Source of the DNA: UBA1444 sp964521625
GTDB taxonomy: Bacteria; Bacillota; Negativicutes; UBA1444
Reading direction: 5' to 3'
Length of the DNA stretch: 64,000 bases
NCBI GenBank assembly: GCA_964521625.1
Contig: CAZFSM010000001.1
Coordinates: forward strand, 209,442-273,441
Positions within the stretch are counted from its first letter, which is position 1; every line of letters begins with the position of its first letter. Below are positions 25,871-34,832 of the stretch, one piece after another. Position numbers and translations under genes: made by a program. Below the pieces are notes generated by a model. It was not told the DNA's origin. It did no database searches and saw only the letters and a program-made list of their open reading frames with translations.

Positions 25871-26707
25871 ATGAGTGGAGTATTATCTGGAAAAGTAGCA
25901 GTGGTAACTGGTGGCGGCGGGGTGCTCGGCAGCGCGTTTGCCAAGGAACTGGCCCGGGCCGGGGCAAAAGTGGCGATTATGAACCGGACGGTGGAAAAGG
26001 CGCAGGCGGTGGTGGACGCGATCCAGGCAGCCGGCGGAATTGCACTGGCCGTACCCTGCGATGTATTGGACAAAGCGGCGGTGGAAAAAGCCGCTTTTGT
26101 GGTCGCGGAGAAACTGGGACCATGCGATATCCTGATCAACGCAGCTGGAGGTAATCATCCATCTGCAGTCTCGGCTAAGGAAATTTACCAACCGACCGAT
26201 GAAAATCCGCTGCAGGGAACCTTCTTCGATATGAAAGTAGAAGGTTTCAACTCTGTGTTCCAACTGAATTTCATGGGAACATTCATTCCGACCCAGGTAT
26301 TTGCGGAGCAGATGCTCGGTCGGCCAGGCGCCACCGTAATCAATATTTCTTCGATGAGCGCCTATCATCCGCTGACCAAGGTTGGCGCCTACAGCGCCGC
26401 CAAAGCAGCCGTAAACAATTTCACCGAATGGCTGGCGATTCACCTGGCGGATGCCGGTATCCGCGTCAATGCGATCGCGCCGGGATTTTTCCTCACCGAA
26501 CAGAACCGCACCCTGCTGACGAACCCGGACGGATCCTTCACGCCCCGGGCAGCCAAAATCGTTGCCCACACGCCGATGCGGCGGTTTGGTCGACCGGAGG
26601 AATTGCTGGGAACGCTGATCTGGTTGGCGGACGAAAAAGCGTCCGGCTTTATCAGCGGCATCGTGGTACCGGTCGACGGTGGCTTCAACGCTTACGCGGG
26701 AGTGTAG
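25871..26707 (+). CDS. SDR-family oxidoreductase, possibly D-mannonate oxidoreductase-like
   Basis: 278 residues, classical short-chain dehydrogenase. NAD(P) loop TGGGGVLGSAFA, CDVLD, INAAGGNHP, catalytic Ser in INISSMSAY and YxxxK as YSAAKAAVNNFTEW, and VDGGFNAYAGV at the C-terminus. The INAAGGNHP stretch and the insertion before the active-site Ser resemble Bacillus UxuB-type D-mannonate oxidoreductases (also 278 residues). No uronate catabolic genes are nearby, so the substrate remains open. GGGAG lies 11 bases before ATG 25871. Confidence 0.8.
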   Translation: MSGVLSGKVAVVTGGGGVLGSAFAKELARAGAKVAIMNRTVEKAQAVVDAIQAAGGIALAVPCDVLDKAAVEKAAFVVAEKLGPCDILINAAGGNHPSAVSAKEIYQPTDENPLQGTFFDMKVEGFNSVFQLNFMGTFIPTQVFAEQMLGRPGATVINISSMSAYHPLTKVGAYSAAKAAVNNFTEWLAIHLADAGIRVNAIAPGFFLTEQNRTLLTNPDGSFTPRAAKIVAHTPMRRFGRPEELLGTLIWLADEKASGFISGIVVPVDGGFNAYAGV

Positions 26708-26730
26708 CAAAAGTAGTCAATGTGAAACAA

Positions 26731-26764
26731 AACAAAAAAGCGGCTTAATTGCCGCGTTTTTGTT
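26731..26764. terminator. Bidirectional terminator between SDR and HD-GYP genes
   Basis: GCGGC and GCCGC with a TTAATT loop form the core. Flanking AACAAAAA and TTTTTGTT extend the stem with one mismatch, giving T-runs in both directions. It overlaps the last bases of the minus-strand gene. Confidence 0.85.
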
Positions 26765-28439
26765 ATCTGGCGCTGTTGAAATGCGAGCAACATTCGGAAA
26801 CGGGTTCTTTGCGGTGCATCATTTCGAGGAACAGCTGGGTCAGAGCAGGGTCGAACTGACTGCCTGCGCATCGTTCCAGTTCTTCTAGCGCGGATAAGTG
26901 CGGTATTCCTTTACGATATGGTCGGTCGCTTATCATTGCGTCATAGCTGTCGACAATTGCCAGCAAACGGCATTCGAACGGGATGCCCGGGCCTGCCAGG
27001 CCCAAGGGATACCCCAGCCCATTCCAGTGTTCATGGTGCTTTAAGATCCAGTTTGCAATTGGCCGCAATTCGTGCGAAGCATGGGCGATCCGGTAGCCGA
27101 TTTCAGTATGTTTTTTCAGTGTTTGCCATTCTTCAGCGCTTAGTGCGCCAGGCTTTAGCAGGATGTGGTCCGGAATGCCAACTTTGCCGATATCGTGGAA
27201 TCGGGCGAATAACCGAAGATCAGCGAGGCTGGAGCCAGCCATGCCGGCGAGCTGCGCCAGTTCGCAAAGCAACAACTCCAGTCGTTCGCTGTGTTCACCA
27301 GTGTCGGAATCGCGGGCAGACAGCATTTGTTTGACTGTTTGCATGATTGTCCAATTGTCGTTAGCGTGGTGTAACAATTTTTCCCGATACATTTTCCCTT
27401 CGGCATCTTTCAGCAAGTCGCGCATTACCAGATTTTGACCGAGCGCAAAACCGAAAGAAAGATGAAGGGGGATTTCTATTTCGCGGCATTGCCGATTGGC
27501 TGTTTTCAATGCCTGCTCGACTTTAGCGTAGAGCGATTCGAGGGTATCACGTTGCACCTGTTGCAGCAAGATTACAAATTCATCGCCGCCGATCCGAAAA
27601 ATTGGTTCGGTAGTCTCGAACGCAGACTTTAGGATGTCCACAGCGCGAACCAACAGGCGGTCGCCTTGCTCGTGACCCAGAGTGTCATTGACGAACTTCA
27701 GTCCATCAACATCAAAAAAGAAGACGCCGATTTGTTGGTTTTGGCCCTGTTCCAACCGCAGCAATTCTTCTTCAAAATAGGCCCGGTTGAAGGTGTTGGT
27801 CAATTTATCGTGGTAGCTTAAATAGCGCATATGAGTTTGCGCTTGCTGACTTTCTTGCAGAAAAAAATTGGCCCGTTGATACTCTTCCTGATAGTAGCCG
27901 AAAATTTTACTAAACACGGTGCTGCTGGCAATAATCGTCAAGCTCAGCGACAGGCCGAGGTCCCAATAGCGCGCGGCTGAATGCAGCGGGAGTTGTATTG
28001 CCTGGGGATGCAGATATTCCCAATAAATCAGGCCATTGCTCAGCAACAGCAGCAGCAAGATTGTCAGGTTTCTTCTTCCACCGTCCAATAAGATGGAGAT
28101 CATGGGGACAAATAGAACAATATAGAGCGGCGCTCGGCTTAAACTCCCGCCTGCGTTCACCCAACCGACAGGAACGATCAGCATGGTCAGGAGCAGGGCG
28201 GCAAAAATCGGCACGTTGTAATGACGACGAAAGCGGGATAGATAATAGCAACCAGCAAGAAAGGACCCCGATAAAAAGGTAGGAATAATTGCGATTAAGG
28301 GCAAAGCCAGCATATGATTGGCGCCGGCGCCAAGAAAAGACAGCAGCACGCCAAGAAACAAGATGCTGTTTAGTAGCCGGTGTCGAACCGAAAAGGTTGT
28401 TTTGTCGCCCATAATTTTCTCTACGAGAATAATGATCAT
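26763..28439 (-). CDS. Membrane-bound GGDEF-HD-GYP c-di-GMP signalling protein
   Basis: 558 residues. About six hydrophobic segments (residues about 20-185) form a membrane sensor, then a short coiled linker, GGDEF (about 205-365) and HD-GYP (about 370-545). The cyclase motif is intact (FRIGGDEFVILL) without an RxxD site. The HD-GYP part has HDIGKVGIP and NGLGYPLGL. The C-terminal two domains are clearly related to those of the 829-residue protein at 15728-18217. The true start may be the internal ATG at 28412 (MGDKTTF), because AAAGG lies directly against the ATG at 28439. Confidence 0.9.
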   Translation of the reverse strand: MIIILVEKIMGDKTTFSVRHRLLNSILFLGVLLSFLGAGANHMLALPLIAIIPTFLSGSFLAGCYYLSRFRRHYNVPIFAALLLTMLIVPVGWVNAGGSLSRAPLYIVLFVPMISILLDGGRRNLTILLLLLLSNGLIYWEYLHPQAIQLPLHSAARYWDLGLSLSLTIIASSTVFSKIFGYYQEEYQRANFFLQESQQAQTHMRYLSYHDKLTNTFNRAYFEEELLRLEQGQNQQIGVFFFDVDGLKFVNDTLGHEQGDRLLVRAVDILKSAFETTEPIFRIGGDEFVILLQQVQRDTLESLYAKVEQALKTANRQCREIEIPLHLSFGFALGQNLVMRDLLKDAEGKMYREKLLHHANDNWTIMQTVKQMLSARDSDTGEHSERLELLLCELAQLAGMAGSSLADLRLFARFHDIGKVGIPDHILLKPGALSAEEWQTLKKHTEIGYRIAHASHELRPIANWILKHHEHWNGLGYPLGLAGPGIPFECRLLAIVDSYDAMISDRPYRKGIPHLSALEELERCAGSQFDPALTQLFLEMMHRKEPVSECCSHFNSAR

Positions 28440-28518
28440 CCTTTCGGGTGAAAGCTAAAGTTCCCCCCATTTGTATTGTATATTTGTCGTCAATGTAAGG
28501 TTTTAAGCGGTGATGAGG

Positions 28519-29685
28519 TCAGTTGTTCTTAAGCACGATATTGTTGTCTTTGCCATAAATCGCAAATATTATCGTGCCAATGGCGCCGCAGGCAAAAGCG
28601 GTGAAAAAATTGGTTTCCGGCGAGATATTCCACAAAAAAGCGCTGCTAAAGGCTGCCATCGAAACGACGAGATCGCGCAGCAAATAATAAACGCCGAAAG
28701 TACCGGCCTTTGCATTTGGAGGCGCCAGGTCCATGATCAACGCCTTGCGGGTCGGTTCACCAAACTCCTTCATGCCGCGGATCAGAAAGGCGACAATCAG
28801 CACGGGGAAGGAGCGGGAATAGTACAATACTACCGGGAAAATGGTGAAAAAGACGAAAGTCGCCAGTACAAATGGTTTTTTCCCCATTTTGTCGGCCCAG
28901 AACGCAACCGGCAAGTAAATCAAAGTGGCCGTGATCATTTCAATCATGGTAAGCAGGCCGAATTCGACCGGTGTGAAGCCCAGATTTTGTACGATCCAGA
29001 TGACGACGAACGCATAAGGGATCTGCTCGGCAAACCGGATTAGAATATCCGAAAACAGCAAATTGCGTAAGGCAGGATTGAGATTTTTAAAGTGACCGAG
29101 CAGATTGCTGTTTTCGGCGGATTTGGCAGGCTCTTTCATCAACCGCCACTGGACCGCCAATGAGGCAGCGCACAGCAAAAAAGCAACGACAAAGGCGATT
29201 TTTACGCCGTCAGTCATGCCATAGACACCAATGATCAGACCACCGATGACTGGCGCGATGGCCATGGGAATCCGCCGGACCAGCGAGTGAATCGAAATTC
29301 CCAGGGTTTGCCGACCAGGCATAACCTGGTTGATCAGGCTCATAATCGCTGGCATCGAGACGGCGCTCCAGGCGAAGAATAATACTGAACCAAGCATGAC
29401 TGCCTGCCAGGTGGGACTAAGGATGACGATCAGGTATCCGGTCATGGCTATGCCGGTAAAAACAAGCAAAGCTTTCTTGTAGCCGATTTTATCGCTGAGA
29501 TGACCGCCAGGCAACGAATATAACGCGCCAAGCAGATTCTGCAGGGCGTTGAAAGCGCCGACTACATAGATGGAGCCTCCCAGGGAGGTAATGTAGAGGG
29601 GGATGAAACGCTCCGCCATGCGCTCGCCAAAACCGATCAGCACAACCATCATTATCATGGACAGGAGGGACATGTTCAGTTTCAT
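28519..29685 (-). CDS. MFS transporter
   Basis: 388 residues with about 12 hydrophobic segments and the MFS loop signature GGHLSDKIGYKKAL between spans 2 and 3; ADKMGKKPFVLA repeats it in the second half. It is a proton-linked carrier of unknown substrate. It lies 79 bp upstream of the membrane HD-GYP gene on the same strand. The ribosome site before ATG 29685 is weak (GAGAG). Confidence 0.85.
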   Translation of the reverse strand: MKLNMSLLSMIMMVVLIGFGERMAERFIPLYITSLGGSIYVVGAFNALQNLLGALYSLPGGHLSDKIGYKKALLVFTGIAMTGYLIVILSPTWQAVMLGSVLFFAWSAVSMPAIMSLINQVMPGRQTLGISIHSLVRRIPMAIAPVIGGLIIGVYGMTDGVKIAFVVAFLLCAASLAVQWRLMKEPAKSAENSNLLGHFKNLNPALRNLLFSDILIRFAEQIPYAFVVIWIVQNLGFTPVEFGLLTMIEMITATLIYLPVAFWADKMGKKPFVLATFVFFTIFPVVLYYSRSFPVLIVAFLIRGMKEFGEPTRKALIMDLAPPNAKAGTFGVYYLLRDLVVSMAAFSSAFLWNISPETNFFTAFACGAIGTIIFAIYGKDNNIVLKNN

Positions 29686-29955
29686 TTTTTAATGACTCTC
29701 ACCAGCGGAAAAAATGGCGGCAATTGGGGGAGTGATGTGCGAATCGTCATTGATGTCCTTTCGTCAGCCTGGACTTCGTTAATACCAGGAAATAAGCTTA
29801 CTTTAAAATGTTCTTCACGGCCCGGCAAATCCCTGCCCGGAAAATAGCGGCAAATATTATACTTACAGGCAGTTTGCCAAACTGGACCAAATCAAACTGG
29901 CTGTTCGGGCGGCAAGGGTGTAGAATAAGGACAATATGTATTATAGGGAGTAGCT

Positions 29956-30858
29956 ATGCTCGAGCACTTGTCAAAAAAAGGACTGTTCCATCTATTTATT
30001 GTTTATACGGTTTGGAGTACCACTTATCTGGGAATGCGGGTCGGCGTCGATCCGGCTAATGGCTTTCCGCCGTTCCTGTTCGGCGCATTGCGAATGGGGG
30101 TGGCTGCCCTGATTTTGTTTGCGCTGGCCCGGTTGCAGCATTACACGATAAAACCAACCCGCCGGGAGCTGCTTTCGCTCGCCCTGGTCGGCAACTTGCT
30201 GTGGATGGGCGGTAACGGCCTGGTTCTCTGGGCCTTGCAATTCGCCGATTCGGGGTTTGCTTCGCTGATTGTCGCCTCTACCCCAATATGGGCGACTCTG
30301 ATTGAGTTGGTGCAGTATAAGAAAAAACCATCGACGGGTTTGCTGGTTGCGCTGTTGGTCGGTTTTTTGGGTGTTGCGGCATTGAGCGCCCCCTCTTTGG
30401 GCAAGGGCAGCTCACAGGCCTTTGCAGTGATCGCACTGCTGGTTGCCGCCGTCAGCTGGGCCCTGGGCTCAGTGATCCAGACCCGCAAGCCGGTGAATCT
30501 GCCACCGCAGGTGATGTCGGCGTATCATCAACTGTTTGCCAGCGTTGGTTTTTTACTGAGCTCCCTGCTGCTTGGCGAACCGGCGCCGCAGCCCAATCTG
30601 TCGGCCTGGTTGGCTTGGTTGTATCTGGTCGGCTTCGGCTCGGTGTTTGCTTTCACATCCTATATTTACACGCTGCAACTGCTGCCGATCAACATTGCAA
30701 TGACGTACGCCTATGTAAATCCAGTGCTGGCGCTATTTTTGGGCTGGTTGCTACTCAATGAGCCGATCGGACTCTGGACGATTCTGGGGGCGGCGTTGGT
30801 CCTCGTCAGCGTATTCGGCATCTTTAGCGCCAAACATCAACAAAAATCGGCAATTTAA
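29956..30858 (+). CDS. EamA/DMT-family membrane transporter
   Basis: 300 residues, ten predicted spans in two EamA repeats. The first begins FHLFIVYTVWSTTYLGMRVGVDPANGFPPFLFGALRMG and the second has PQVMSAYHQLFASVGFLL and GWLLLNEPIGLWTILGAALVLVSVFGIF. This pattern matches RhaT/YedA-like carriers that export metabolites. AGGGAG precedes ATG 29956. It is not closely similar to the EamA protein at 14824. The 270 bases upstream, to the divergent MFS gene, show no clear feature. Confidence 0.88.
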   Translation: MLEHLSKKGLFHLFIVYTVWSTTYLGMRVGVDPANGFPPFLFGALRMGVAALILFALARLQHYTIKPTRRELLSLALVGNLLWMGGNGLVLWALQFADSGFASLIVASTPIWATLIELVQYKKKPSTGLLVALLVGFLGVAALSAPSLGKGSSQAFAVIALLVAAVSWALGSVIQTRKPVNLPPQVMSAYHQLFASVGFLLSSLLLGEPAPQPNLSAWLAWLYLVGFGSVFAFTSYIYTLQLLPINIAMTYAYVNPVLALFLGWLLLNEPIGLWTILGAALVLVSVFGIFSAKHQQKSAI

Positions 30859-30876
30859 AGAACTCAAATGATGCAA

Positions 30877-30907
30877 AAAAGCTCGCGGCGAAAATCCGCG
30901 AGCTTTT
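30877..30907. terminator. Bidirectional terminator between EamA and MATE genes
   Basis: A perfect 12-bp stem AAAAGCTCGCGG/CCGCGAGCTTTT with a seven-base loop; A and T runs on the two sides suit both convergent genes. Confidence 0.88.
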
Positions 30908-30928
30908 AAAATTTGATTCAATGCCCGA

Positions 30929-32281
30929 TTAGCAGGACCATTTGCTGCGCCTTGCCAGCGCTTTCATTTCGCGGAGCATAAACCAGCCTGTCACCACAGA
31001 GGCGCCCAAGTCGGACAGCGGTCCGGCCAGCCAGATGCCGTTCAGGCCGAAAAAATGCGGCAGCAGATAGACCAGCGGGATTAGCAGGATGATCTGCCGC
31101 AACAGATTAAAGACAATCGCGTAACCGGCCTTACCGACTGCCTGAAAATAATTGGCGCCAATCAGCTGAAACCCGATAATTGGCAATAACAACAGATAAA
31201 AGCGCAAGCTATCGGCCCCCAGCTGCACCAATTCTGCATGGCCGTTAAACAACTGCACAATCTGTTCGGCAAAAAATTGGATGATGGCGAAACCGAGCAA
31301 ACAAAAGCCGGTAGCGGCCAGCGCTGCCAGTTTGACCACTTCGATCACCCGACGGAAGTTGCCAGCGCCGAAATTGTAGCCGATAATCGGTTGTGCTCCC
31401 TGACTGATACCCATTACCGGCATCAGGATCAGCATCAGCACCCGGTTGACAACGCCGAACGCGGCCACAGCCAGACCACCGCCGTAAGCCAGCAGGTTAA
31501 AGTTGAGCACAACCATTACCAAGCCCGCGCCAATCTGCAGCAGAAACGGCGCCATGCCGATGCGGGCGATTTCCGTGAAGATCTTGCGTTGCACGCGCAG
31601 GTTCGACGCTTTAAGCTGCAGCGTGCCGGTACCTTTGATGAAATAAACCAATACCCAGGCAGTCGCTACGATCTGGGCGACGACGGTGGCCCAGGCCGAA
31701 CCCTTGATTCCCATATCGAAACCAAAGATGAACAGTGGATTGAGCGCCGCGTTAAGCAGCGCAGCGATCAACATCGTTTTCAGTGCGGTGTGCGGGTCGC
31801 CCTGGGCCCGGATCAGGTTATTCAGACCAAAACTTACGTGCATGAAAATGCTGCCGCCGAGAATGATCAGCGAAAAATCGCGGGCATACGGCATCACCTC
31901 CGGCGTTGCACCGAGGAACAGCAATAGCGGATCGAGAAACCACAACGACACAGCGGTGGTCAACAATACCAGGATGATTACAAGCGACAGGGCGTTGCCC
32001 AGGATCAGTTCCGCACCAGCTTTGTCTTTTTGTCCGAGGCGGATCGAAATAAGTGAACCGGCCCCAAGTCCGACGAACATGCCGACCCCCATCAGAATCA
32101 GCATCAGCGGGAATACCAACGTGACGGCCACCAGGCCGACTTCGCCGACGCCCTGTCCGACGAAAATACTGTCGACCACGTTATATAAGGCGTTGACGAC
32201 CATGCCGATGATCGCCGGGCCGGAATAGCGGCGTAACAAAGTGGCGATTTTTTCCTCGCCCAGCTCGTTTGATTTGTCCAT
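30929..32281 (-). CDS. MATE-family multidrug/metabolite efflux protein
   Basis: 450 residues with 12 hydrophobic segments and two MATE repeats: SGPAIIGMVVNALYNVVDSIFVGQGVGEVGLVAVTLVFP at the start and IGMAPFLLQIGAGLVMVVLNFNLLAYGG at the second repeat; ISQGAQPIIGYNFGAGN is also typical. It is a sodium- or proton-driven exporter of cationic drugs or metabolites. GGAGGA precedes ATG 32281. The substrate is not predictable. Confidence 0.93.
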   Translation of the reverse strand: MDKSNELGEEKIATLLRRYSGPAIIGMVVNALYNVVDSIFVGQGVGEVGLVAVTLVFPLMLILMGVGMFVGLGAGSLISIRLGQKDKAGAELILGNALSLVIILVLLTTAVSLWFLDPLLLFLGATPEVMPYARDFSLIILGGSIFMHVSFGLNNLIRAQGDPHTALKTMLIAALLNAALNPLFIFGFDMGIKGSAWATVVAQIVATAWVLVYFIKGTGTLQLKASNLRVQRKIFTEIARIGMAPFLLQIGAGLVMVVLNFNLLAYGGGLAVAAFGVVNRVLMLILMPVMGISQGAQPIIGYNFGAGNFRRVIEVVKLAALAATGFCLLGFAIIQFFAEQIVQLFNGHAELVQLGADSLRFYLLLLPIIGFQLIGANYFQAVGKAGYAIVFNLLRQIILLIPLVYLLPHFFGLNGIWLAGPLSDLGASVVTGWFMLREMKALARRSKWSC

Positions 32282-32377
32282 GAGTCCTCCTGAAAATTCC
32301 CCGTGAAGTGATTTTTTGACGATTTTATCATTATAACACTTTCATGTCACAGACAACGAAAAAGAACCGGACAAAGA

Positions 32378-32404
32378 AAAAGAACCCCGCGTCGGAGTTC
32401 TTTT
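32378..32404 (-). terminator. Terminator downstream of alpha/beta hydrolase gene
   Basis: AAAAGAACCCCG pairs with CGGAGTTCTTTT with one mismatch and a three-base loop. Read on the minus strand the stem is followed by TTTTTCTTTG. Confidence 0.7.
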
Positions 32405-32412
32405 CGTATTAT

Positions 32413-33405
32413 TTAGGGCCAAATCACTGCAACGGTCTGCGGTTCCTGTATTGAACGGGTAAATCCCTGCACTACCGTCCGATAGCGGGAGCGGTCGGTG
32501 AAAATCGAGCTGACGTGGTCAGCGCGGGGAAACAGTTGGATTTGGCGTTGTCCCTTGGTCGCACTGAAAAGTTGCTGCGACATGCTGACCGGTACCAGCC
32601 GGTCAGCTTCACCGTGAATGTAAAGTACCGGCGTGGTCACCTGCTGCACCACCCTGATCGGTGATGCATCGCCAAAAGTGAACCGTGAACGCAAGTAGGC
32701 CACTGCGTTGGCATAGGGTAACAGGACCTGCGGCGGGATATTGCCGGGCAACTGCAATCGCTGGTTCATCTGATTAGCCAGCAGGGATTCGAAGTCGGCA
32801 TAGGAGCTGTCGGAAATGTAAAAAGCAACCCGTTTGTTGGACTCGTTCAACCCTGCGTGTAGCAGGGCGGTCGCTGCACCCATCGAAATACCGTGCATGC
32901 CGATCGTTCCAGCAGGGTAGCGATTGCGCAGCCAATCCACCCACTGGTCCACATCATATTTTTCATATACGCCCCAGGTGACCGACTCGCCGCCGCTTTC
33001 CCCGTGCGCCCGTGAATCGACCAACAGCAAGTTGTAGCCAGTGTTCAGATAGATATTTAAATAACTCAGCCCGGCCCGGCGGCTTTCGGTGAAACCATGC
33101 AAAAAAATCAAGGTTTTGTCGGTGGCTTGCGGGTTGGGAATGAAGGTGCCAATCAGCGAATAGCCGAATCGGGAGGGCATGCTGATGTCCTGCCAGTTTT
33201 TTTCGTTTTTACCCGATTCCAGGATTTGTTGCCAGCGCCCCGAATTGTTGGTATGCAACCGTGAATGGCGAACGCACATTTCGTTATAAATGATGTTGCC
33301 CATGTACAAACCGGCCCCATTGACCGCAAGTAATGCGACAACCAGGCCGACGAACAACAGACGGCGCCAGATTTTCTTGCCCGAGAAAAAATTTCTGATA
33401 TCCAT
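32413..33405 (-). CDS. Membrane-anchored alpha/beta hydrolase
   Basis: 330 residues. One N-terminal membrane helix (LLFVGLVVALLAVNGAGLYMGNIIYN) is followed by an extracytoplasmic alpha/beta hydrolase. HGFTESRRAG is the oxyanion region, the nucleophile is Ser in GMHGISMGAAT, the acid is Asp in HGEADRLVP, and the likely histidine is in RADHVSSIF. It resembles the YqkD/BEM46-like group of surface hydrolases. The substrate is unknown. GAGGAG precedes ATG 33405. It lies 80 bp after the M20 amidohydrolase gene and could be the last gene of that cluster or separate. Confidence 0.85.
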   Translation of the reverse strand: MDIRNFFSGKKIWRRLLFVGLVVALLAVNGAGLYMGNIIYNEMCVRHSRLHTNNSGRWQQILESGKNEKNWQDISMPSRFGYSLIGTFIPNPQATDKTLIFLHGFTESRRAGLSYLNIYLNTGYNLLLVDSRAHGESGGESVTWGVYEKYDVDQWVDWLRNRYPAGTIGMHGISMGAATALLHAGLNESNKRVAFYISDSSYADFESLLANQMNQRLQLPGNIPPQVLLPYANAVAYLRSRFTFGDASPIRVVQQVTTPVLYIHGEADRLVPVSMSQQLFSATKGQRQIQLFPRADHVSSIFTDRSRYRTVVQGFTRSIQEPQTVAVIWP

Positions 33406-33485
33406 GAACTCCTCGCGCCAATAAATAGTTCGTGACAGTTGGTACTATTTATTCTATCAAAAAATCATTATTTGCGCGAGAACTT

Positions 33486-34790
33486 CTATTTTGCCTGCAG
33501 GACCAATACCGTCTTGACGATCAGTTCCACACCGGTGGACAGGACCGATTCGTCAAAATCGAATTTGTCATTGTGATGTCCGGCTGACAGGTTGGCGCCA
33601 AGCATGAAATAGGTCCCAAGGCCGCCGTTTTCCTGTACCACCGTCATCAGGTGCGAGAAGTCTTCGGTGGCGCCAAAATTGATGTAGTCGCGAATGTCGT
33701 TGAAGCAGCCCATTTCGCTGGCGACTTTTTTCAGCACATCGCGGGTGGCGGGGCTGCTTTCGCCGCTCTTGGTACCACCGACCATTTCAATGTGGTAATC
33801 CACTCCGTAGGTGAGGGCGGACCCTTCGATGATCCGGCGGGCTTCCCCAGCCATAAATTCGTCGATCTCGCTGGTTTCACCACGAGTTTCCATTTTGAAT
33901 ATGGCATGGGCGGGAATTACGTTGCGGCCTTCGCCGGCCACCAGCGTGCCGACGGTAATGCGGGTTGCGCCTTGCCCGTGGCGGGCAATGGCGTGTAGAT
34001 TGAGCGAGGCGGAAGCGGCTGCCAGCAGGGCGTTTTTGCCTTCCTGCGGCGCCGCGCCGGCGTGGGCCGGCTTGCCTGTGTAAGTGACATCCAGTTTGGT
34101 AGTGGCGAGGAATTTGCCGGTGCTACAGATCAGCTGGCCGGTTTTGGTGGCCTGGAAACCGATATGCACGCCGAGAATATGATCGACTCCGTCTACCGCA
34201 CCGGCGCCAACCATGGCCCGGGCACCGCGGCTGCCTTCTTCACCCGGCTCAAAAATCAGCCGGATATTACCTTTAAGTTCTGATTTCATGCCAGCCAGCA
34301 GGGCGGCGACGCCCAGTCCCATTGCCACATGACCATCGTGGCCGCAGGCATGGGCTGCGCCGGGGTTGACCGAGGCGAAGCTTTCTTTGCGGGGCAGATG
34401 TTCGGCGAGCTTTGTTTCGTTAATATCGTTGGCGTCAATGTCAAAGCGCAGGGCGATCAGCGGACCGGGATTTCCGCTGTCAAGTTCGGCAACCAGACCA
34501 GTCAGGCCGCCATCCATCGCTTTTACCAGTTCGGGGTCGGCGCCCTGTTTTACGGCGCGTTCCATGTGGACTGTCAATTCGGCAGGAGTCGGCACGCCCA
34601 GCATGTCGTCTTTTTTAACAGCCGCTTCACCCATTTTTACGGTGTAACCTAGTTCCTTCAGACGGGCAGCAATCAGGGCTGCCGTGCGAAATTCGGTCCA
34701 GCCGACTTCGGCATGCCGATGGATGTCCCGGCGCAGTCGGACCAGTTCGGCCTGCATCGCCTGGGATTTTTGCCGGATCAGATCAGTCAA
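33486..34790 (-). CDS. M20-family amidohydrolase (AbgA-like)
   Basis: About 434 residues, close to AbgA (p-aminobenzoyl-glutamate hydrolase subunit A, 436). Zinc motifs: HACGHDGHVAMG, IFEPGEEGSRGARAM, GVHIGFQ and the C-terminal NLSAGHHNDKFDFDE. An insertion at residues about 60-95 (VPTPAELTVHMERAVKQG) is also AbgA-like. It hydrolyses an N-acyl or N-aminoacyl bond. TTG 34790 is chosen because GGAG lies nine bases upstream; the TTG at 34799 abuts the ribosome site. It sits directly downstream of the DcuC-type carrier gene. Confidence 0.87.
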   Translation of the reverse strand: MTDLIRQKSQAMQAELVRLRRDIHRHAEVGWTEFRTAALIAARLKELGYTVKMGEAAVKKDDMLGVPTPAELTVHMERAVKQGADPELVKAMDGGLTGLVAELDSGNPGPLIALRFDIDANDINETKLAEHLPRKESFASVNPGAAHACGHDGHVAMGLGVAALLAGMKSELKGNIRLIFEPGEEGSRGARAMVGAGAVDGVDHILGVHIGFQATKTGQLICSTGKFLATTKLDVTYTGKPAHAGAAPQEGKNALLAAASASLNLHAIARHGQGATRITVGTLVAGEGRNVIPAHAIFKMETRGETSEIDEFMAGEARRIIEGSALTYGVDYHIEMVGGTKSGESSPATRDVLKKVASEMGCFNDIRDYINFGATEDFSHLMTVVQENGGLGTYFMLGANLSAGHHNDKFDFDESVLSTGVELIVKTVLVLQAK

Positions 34791-34832
34791 TCGTAACAAC
34801 TCCTTTACTATTACTTTATTTCTTCTTTACAG

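Noticed and set aside
31238..31927. Plus-strand frame opposite the MATE gene
   Set aside because: Antisense, highly charged low-complexity composition, no start signal.
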